Of a stretch of DNA of 64,000 bases, positions 57,811 through 64,000 are shown piece after piece (positions within the stretch are counted from its first letter, which is position 1; every line of letters starts with the position of its first letter). The notes beneath the pieces are model-generated. The model did not search any database and was not told where the DNA came from. It saw nothing but the letters and a program-made list of their open reading frames with translations. Origin of the DNA: Lophius americanus (Eukaryota > Chordata > Actinopteri > Lophiiformes > Lophiidae); NCBI GenBank assembly GCA_037951165.1, contig JBBDHG010000451.1, forward strand, positions 515,001 through 579,000, written 5' to 3'. The position numbers and the translations under genes were made by a program.

Positions 57811-59930
57811 CGCTGTCAGTCAGTCGACAGGATGTTATACGAAGTTCTGCTTTGCTCTATTTGTTTTTTTGTACCTTTGTTAAGTATATTTAAAGACTTC
57901 AAATTAATATATATTTAAAACAATAAAAACGGTATGTATGCTAAATAATTGTAATAATAGCCAAAACATATCTTACATCACTATTACAAAATTGAACTAA
58001 TAATATCTAGATGATAATTTAAGGGCGATTTATTTTTCAATTTAATAATTTTGTATTTAGCACGGTTCTATTCAAACAAGTAATCTACAGCCAGTTGACG
58101 GTATAAAATAATGAGTGAGTCTTATTTTCCTGTTTTTTTTCTCGCTGCTGTAGTGCCCTCTTCTGGATAATTCATACAACAGCATGTGCCGTCTTACCTA
58201 ACATCAATTGAAACGTAAAACAAAAACAAATATTTAAGATATGGAATAAACGTCGTGAAAAGTTCACACAGTGATTAAATTACCGTCTGATAATTTAATC
58301 AATTTCTTCTCCCAATAATGAGGTGAAATCACGCAACAGTAACTCCTGAGGATGAAAACTCTTCAAGAAATCTCCGAAACCAAACCGCGGCGGAATTAGT
58401 GTTAACAAATATATATATGATTTGTAAATTTAACTCACCTCACTTTTATATAACTCACGTTATATAAAAATTCTGGCGCCAAAATATGTCCTTAAGCTCG
58501 ATTAAGAAATAATGGAACATCCTAATTGACTCGGTGATCCGCGTCCATCACCCTCAGTGGTTGTTTTATGCAAATGAGTGCCTGAAAAAAAAAAAATGCT
58601 TGTGTAACCCTACAGTCACAGAAATACGCTCAATAAAAATGTTCCGAATAAAACATCAGTTAGAATTTACTTTATTTATCATCACATAAGAATTAAATAA
58701 TAGTGTGTTTCTCCTCTGAAGGTCAGTTTTAGATAGAATCAAGGTAAAAAAAAAAAAGATTATTATCAATAAATAAACCCTGAAACGTTGAACTACTCTT
58801 TCATCTTCAAATAACAGGTTTCGCATAAAATACACAATATCTGCTACTAGTATCTAAATATTTACTCATATCTTTGATACTCAAACATGCAGTTTGTTAA
58901 TTTGAACAATCAACAATGTATTTTGTTGAGCGGAAAGCATGTAATGCAATAAAATGACAATTGATTTTTCCAATTTCCAGATAAATATTCATAAATACCT
59001 GCTGTGTCAAATTTGAAACATTTTAACATGGTTTTACTATGTAATACTTTAGTTGATTGCACTGCAGAAATGGTTCAGAAATGGTTTGAGGAACACAACA
59101 ACCATATCATGGTGTTGACTTTGTTTTGTGTTGATTCCCCAGATCTCCAGACTTCCACTGCTCAGAACTGTTTTGGGAGCAAAAAGTGGGACTTTAACTG
59201 TATCATTAAGGTGGTTATAATGTTTTGATCAATAGTCACATGTTTGCAACCCACCTGATGTCCCTTCCCGCATTCAGCTTTCTTGTTCGCAGAGTATTCA
59301 CTAATTTTAGCACTTTGAGATTTGATCCAAAATACGTTATAAATAAAATGTATTATTATTATTAATAATTGTATTTATATTATACTATTATTACTATTAT
59401 ACAGTAAAGATATAAAATGTGTGATAAGGACTTTTAATGTCGATTCCAGTAATAAGGAAATAACCTTTGAGTTTGTGTGATTCTTTCTTCTCAAAATGAC
59501 AATTAATCATTTGAACAATTTAATCCGGAATAGCATTAATAACCAGCTCGAATTCTATATTATTATATAGGTAAAAGCTGAAGGTGTTTGAACTGAGAAG
59601 ATCCTAATAACTCATGAATTTACCTTCCTCATTTTGTAAAGCCGCAAGAAAACCAATATTTTTGTCAATCCTATGTTTAGAATATGGTGATTTATTCTTC
59701 CTCACACTTTTGTGGGACTTTTTTTGTTTTACATCATAATCACACTGTAATATAAAATATAATACAAATAATAATAATTTGTAATAGTGTAATAATTATA
59801 TTTTTTTATTGATGCTTTTATCTGCTTTTACCTTGTATAATTTTGGGATTTGATCCAAATGTAAATTGCGTTATAAATAAAAATGTATTATTATTATTTT
59901 TACCAATTCACATATACTTTTATTGACGAC
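57811..59930. other. Spacer between U2 cluster and the DNAJC5-type gene
   Basis: Bases to about 58405 are paralogous to 52450-53045. A perfect octamer ATGCAAAT lies at 58568-58575, with no RNA gene that I can recognise near it. A Tc1-like piece is at 58990-59240. The rest is AT-rich and empty. Confidence 0.5.
58990..59240 (+). mobile_element. Tc1-like transposase 3' remnant
   Basis: The frame 59004-59228 reads MVQKWFEEHNNHIMVLTLF and then DSPDLQ, resembling the WFEEH...NSPDLNP catalytic region of fish Tc1-like transposases. It runs out of homology after SPDLQ. The end GGTGGTTATAATGTTTTGAT resembles the terminal repeat. Confidence 0.6.
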
Positions 59931-60165
59931 AAAGCGCGAGCACGCCTCAGAAGGACGTCTGACGTCACGCACATACTTCCTGTTTTGCACTTCCTGCCTC
60001 GGCTGCTATTGAAGTTCGTCTCCGGTTCTTGAGGTGACCAATTTGACCAGAGGAAACGGTTCTCTTCATTAATTTCATGGTACAACTTTGAGGAGACTAA
60101 GAGGACCCATTCCAGACTCTATGATTCCAACAAAAGCTACAATATTTATCCCTTTAGAAGGTAAG
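59930..60165 (+). promoter_or_regulatory. Probable promoter and noncoding exon of the DNAJC5-type gene
   Basis: A CG-rich patch with TGACGTCA-like GACGTCACG at 59961-59970 and ETS-like TTCCTG repeats precedes a donor TAGAAG|GTAAGA at about 60161/60162. Noncoding exon 1 would splice to the acceptor at about 60407, just before the start codon. Confidence 0.4.
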
Positions 60166-60421
60166 AATGAACTTCCGCCTCGCTCATCCCGCTAAAGGAA
60201 GCTAGCCATGCTAAAGTCAGTTAGCCGTCTGTGGGTGTCGACCCGCAGCTCCACATCAAACATCCATATTTCCTCTTAAATAACCTGAACATCAGTTTAA
60301 CTGTCCCTGACAGTGACTGACGGGACTTTGAGTGTGCCCTACTTCATGGTGACTACATGGTGGTTTACGTGGTTCTTCATTTGAGTTTGTTTGCTTTTAT
60401 GTCCCAGCCGTCAAATCCTGA

Positions 60422-62863
60422 ATGATGGAGGATCCAAACAGACCTCAGAGAAAGATGTCCACAGCAGGAGACAGCCTCTATAAGGTCCTGGGGCTGGAGA
60501 AAGGATCTTCTCCGGACAACATAAAGAAGGCATACAGGTGTGGCTGTTCAGATTTTGTCCCTGAAGCATTCAGTGTGCTGTAAAGCGTTAGAAGTGTTTT
60601 GTCAGCTAAGACATCGACACCGGTTCCGTCTTACTTCTCAATTATACTTTCCATATAGGTGAAGGACTCTACTGGTTGGATGAAACATCTTCAAAGTCCA
60701 GTCGTGTCTCATTCAGCTTTGTAGGACAGTAAATCTGTGGCACTCTAATTTCAAAGTTACATTATCCCGTTTCCAGGAAACTGGCGTTGAGGTATCACCC
60801 TGATAAGAACCCGGACAACCCAGAAGCCGCCGAGAAGTTCAAGGAGATCAACAACGCCAACTCCATTCTCAGCGATGAGAACAAGCGGAAGATATATGAC
60901 GAGTACGGATCTATGGGCCTCTACGCCGCGGAGCAGTTTGGAGAGGAAGGCGTCAAATACTACTTCCTAATGTCCAAGTGTTGGTTCAAGGTGAGGGATG
61001 TGATGTATGACAGACATCTGTATTTAAATCTACACATATATACACTGACAAAAACCCATTTTCTCAATTTCAGGCGCTCGTGGTGTTCTGCGGCATCTTC
61101 ACCTGCTGCTGCTGTTTCTGCTGCTGCTGTTTCTGCTGTGGAAAGTGTAAATCTTCAGAGGCGGACGATTTTGTTTATATTGACCCCGAGGACCTGGAGG
61201 CGGAGATCGGAGAACAGGATGCAGGTGAGCGATGTTTGTTCACACTGTCATAGGTCGTATCATCGACTCAGTGCCAATGGAGGAAGTGAAGCCAAATGTG
61301 GTTTTGCGTTTTAAGACAAGTTTATGGGTTTTTTTTTTTGCATGACTGGTCACTTTGTGTGGGAAGGTGAGTCGTCGCATGACGGGAACATTTCATAATA
61401 GTCAACCGGACGCGTCGTGCTTCTAAATGAAGAGCGGCATCTCATTTGTTTCGGAGACGAAATGAGTAGCTTCTTTCGTAGAATGTTGTTTTAAACCCGG
61501 AATAATATTAATGCATACATTGGAGATGAAATGTTTACCGTGAGAGTGAATAAACTTCAATCCATGAATGTGAAAGTTTGATGCGACTCAATTTCTGAAT
61601 AGTTAAACATTTTCCAGGGAGCTGTTTGGGTCAGAGAGTTCATCCTGACTTACACCGATTAGCCATAACATTATAACCACTAGAGACCCGTAAGGGGAAG
61701 AAATAAATCCAACGTGAGCAGGATGAGACCAAGATAAAAGCTATATATATATATAAATATCAAACCCTAAACAAGATAAAAATAAACATCTGCTCTGTGA
61801 TCTTGTTGAGTAGTTCCATATCTGACTATTCATAAACTTTGGAGCCAAACGTTTGGTTTAAAAAAAAAAAAGTTTTTATGTTAAATTAAATTATTAAAAT
61901 CGATGTCTCTGTTATTTTTGAGAAGTGAATCAGGAAGCATGATCAAATAGTTCTAAATACATGTTCTGTGCTGCAATCTCAACATTTATGCAAACACCTT
62001 CAACCGACCTCAGTAATAAATGTTAATATCTACTGGCTCCAGAACCACCAAACAAACGTGTCGATCTTCTGCTTAGCGTGTTTACACTCATGACAGTAAG
62101 TCCCCATGCTTCCGGTTTGCTAAATGTGGAATGTTTGTCCCGCAGCAGGACACCCTGTAATAATCATTCAGCCGTCAGCCTCGGGAGAAGCCGTCTCCTC
62201 CTCAGGTAGAGTTCACCTGTCCTCAGCTGACCGGCACTCCTTCAGTCTGCCACCGCCAAGGCTTTTAACCAGCTTCCTAACAACGCCGACGTGTTTACGC
62301 TGTACTTTCACGCACTAACACGTCGTCTTGCACTGCAGCTAATATTCTTTGGCTTGCTTCCTCTGTTCATGATGCTGTGGCGGGCTGCGCAGGTCATGTG
62401 ACCACACATTCCTGTCTGCTGAGCTCTTTGTGGGAAACACAGGTTCTTGTCCTTAACTTTCAACCATCAGTCCAGTTGTGTCTAAATGAAGTTCCTATGA
62501 ATCGACACAAGAAAAACTAGTTAACTGTATTTTATCTTTGGCACCAAGTGCATTTATTTTTGTCCGGTCACCGATTTTTATTAAATCTGAGCGTTTGATA
62601 CCGATTTTGGTCGAATCCATTTATTTTCCCCTCCTTTTCACGATAATTGACATGTTTTAACCATCATGCATTTCAACTATCGCTTCACACACGCCAGCTG
62701 AAAAAAGCAGGTTCTGTCTGTTGAACTTTGATTTTTTTTGCAGGGGAGTGAAAGTAAATGAACTGATGATGTCTGTAAAAGCCTGATTTTCTGACCTGCA
62801 GGTGAGAACGCACCGATTGTGATTCAGCCTTGTGCGATGGACGACGCCTCGTGTACCGATTAA
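60422..62863 (+). CDS. dnajc5g: Cysteine string protein, DNAJC5 family (gamma-like)
   Basis: Exons 60422-60537, 60777-60990, 61074-61224, 62146-62205 and 62802-62863 join in phase to 603 nt, 200 aa (DNAJC5 is about 198). The J domain spans about residues 16-85, with HPD at 46-48 stimulating Hsc70. A linker follows, then the cysteine string at 116-135 (12 Cys in C, CCCC, CCCC, CC and C groups) for palmitoylation, then an acidic tail with IQP motifs. Known role: vesicle-associated co-chaperone that, with Hsc70, maintains SNARE proteins. Exon 4 is a 60-base symmetric exon and can be skipped without frame loss; its acceptor is a tandem CAGCAG. Two adjacent ATGs occur at 60422 and 60425. The gamma assignment rests on divergence from DNAJC5 and on the slc5a6 neighbourhood (both at human 2p23, as I recall); dnajc5 or a teleost duplicate remain possible. 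Confidence 0.88.
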
Positions 62864-63336
62864 CCGGCGAAGGAGCGAGTGTGAGTCCCCTCGGTGCGCG
62901 AACCCGTCATCACCAGCCGACGCTTCGATCTCTTGATGATACATCCTGGGTTTGAACCTTCGACCATCTCAGATAATAATATCTGTGCCATAGTTGTTGT
63001 AGTTTTTTTGTTCTTTTTCTATTTTAAGTGCCAACTCTTCGGTGTTTGATGGAATCTTGTATTTATTTTTTTAATTTCTGGGGCAGCATCTGGACTGCAG
63101 TGCCAAAGCCACACAGATCAAACCTCTGAGTCGCGGCGATCACAAGCACTTTAGTTTCTCAGGTTTAAAATCCCAAACTGGGAGCATTTCTGCTCTAAAC
63201 GGGTAAAATGTTATTCCTTCTTTTTAATGGCTGTATTTTCCCACCACTCATACGTTCCCGTTGTCACCTTACACCCAGCTGTGTATTTTAAATGTTTGGA
63301 TGTTCTCTGCCTGTAAATAATAGCCTGATGGTAATG

Positions 63337-63342
63337 AATAAA
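63337..63342 (+). terminator. PolyA signal of the DNAJC5-type gene
   Basis: AATAAA lies 474 bases after the stop codon, in a plain 3'UTR-like region. Cleavage near 63360 is likely. Confidence 0.5.
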
Positions 63343-63589
63343 ATACTGCCAAACACACTTAATCGATATAATCCCACACGTCGTTCTCTCAGACAGATTT
63401 TTCTTTTACATTTTTGGCCAAATGAAAACATTTATGTCATTGCGATTCTTTAACATTTGCTCATTTGTTGTTAAAACAAACATTTTTCATTAAGACTTTA
63501 ACAATATTCACAAGTCTAAAACTGACAGATAACAATGACTGACAGTTTAAACTGGATGTTTTTAGCATAGCTCTCCTAGCTGAAGCTTG

Positions 63590-63960
63590 GAAATAGTTAG
63601 CCTAGCTTAGCATAAAGTCTGGCACCTAAAGGGAGCTAGCCCGCTTCAAGCCTTACCCTCTAATGCTGATTTTTGCCCATACTGTCCTTACAATTTTGGT
63701 GTTGACTTAAGTGCTAATGGTATTAATTGTGACCATAAACTGGGGGTAATTAGCCTAGCTTAGCATAAAGTCTTGCATGAAAAAGCTAGCATGGTTCAAA
63801 ATTTAATCTCTAAATTTTTCTCCAACACTTACGGCTCGAATGTTTACTTCAGAGTTAAGTTCCATTTAAGTGGGGCTGGGAGGCAATTAGCCGATCTTAG
63901 CACAAAGTCTGTTAGTGAGGAGGGGGCGAAAGCTTGGCTACTTCAAAATGTATCTGATGT
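63590..63960. repeat. About 150-bp tandem repeat with TTAGCCTAGCTTAGCATAAA core
   Basis: The core recurs at about 63597, 63749 and 63887 (last copy diverged), each followed by GTCT and a GCTAGC-bearing segment. Scattered fragments of similar GCTTAGC sequence occur near 39640. Family unknown; the window ends just after it. Confidence 0.65.
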
Positions 63961-64000
63961 GTGCCGTCTGGACCGGAGTCACCTGATGATGTTCAGACAT

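Noticed and set aside
60787..61314. 175-residue ORF as the whole DnaJ protein
   Set aside because: It reads through two donors; the true protein joins five exons and starts at 60422.

Overview
The window is vertebrate nuclear DNA, almost certainly from a ray-finned (teleost) fish. Genes are split into many short GT-AG exons. Introns and spacers are full of fish-type repeats: RTE-like and L2-like LINE pieces, Tc1-like remnants, a tRNA-derived SINE, small inverted-repeat elements, CA/AT microsatellites and minisatellites. All protein genes were reconstructed exon by exon from frame, splice sites and remembered family sequences; no search was run.

Layout. (1) 0.5-7 kb: vsnl1 (visinin-like 1, +), 191 aa in three coding exons, with a long 3'UTR. 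(2) 8.9-20.9 kb: smc6 (-), 26 coding exons, 1081 aa, open throughout, its introns carrying several minisatellites. (3) 23.6-27.4 kb: a TDRD6-type multi-Tudor germ-granule gene (+), one large coding exon of 1265 aa whose last three Tudor modules are an internal tandem triplication. (4) 29.7-31.3 kb: ankrd66 (+), 170 aa. TDRD6 and ANKRD66 are also close neighbours in mammals, as I recall, which supports both calls. (5) 33.0-41.4 kb: slc5a6 (-), the sodium-dependent multivitamin transporter, 15 coding exons, 619 aa. A probable leader exon lies at 44.4 kb. (6) 44.8-48.2 kb: cenpo (+), six exons, 287 aa, head-to-head with the slc5a6 leader. (7) 48.3-48.8 kb: an unidentified 184-aa basic coiled-coil ORF (-), convergent with cenpo. 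(8) 50.7-58.4 kb: a cluster of U2 snRNA genes, all on the minus strand: four full-length 188-nt copies and one deleted remnant. They share a PSE-like element, and three keep distal promoter elements. (9) 60.4-62.9 kb: a cysteine-string-protein gene (DNAJC5 family, probably dnajc5g, +), 200 aa.

The genes are unrelated in function and each is regulated on its own; the only coordinated set is the U2 array. The most interesting structures are the U2 cluster (paired duplication history, loss of distal promoter elements in one lineage, variants confined to stem-loop IV, a repeated 3'-flank module and an 18-bp perfect hairpin), the Tudor triplication, and the putative uORF leader of slc5a6. I see no CRISPR array, operon or prokaryotic content.
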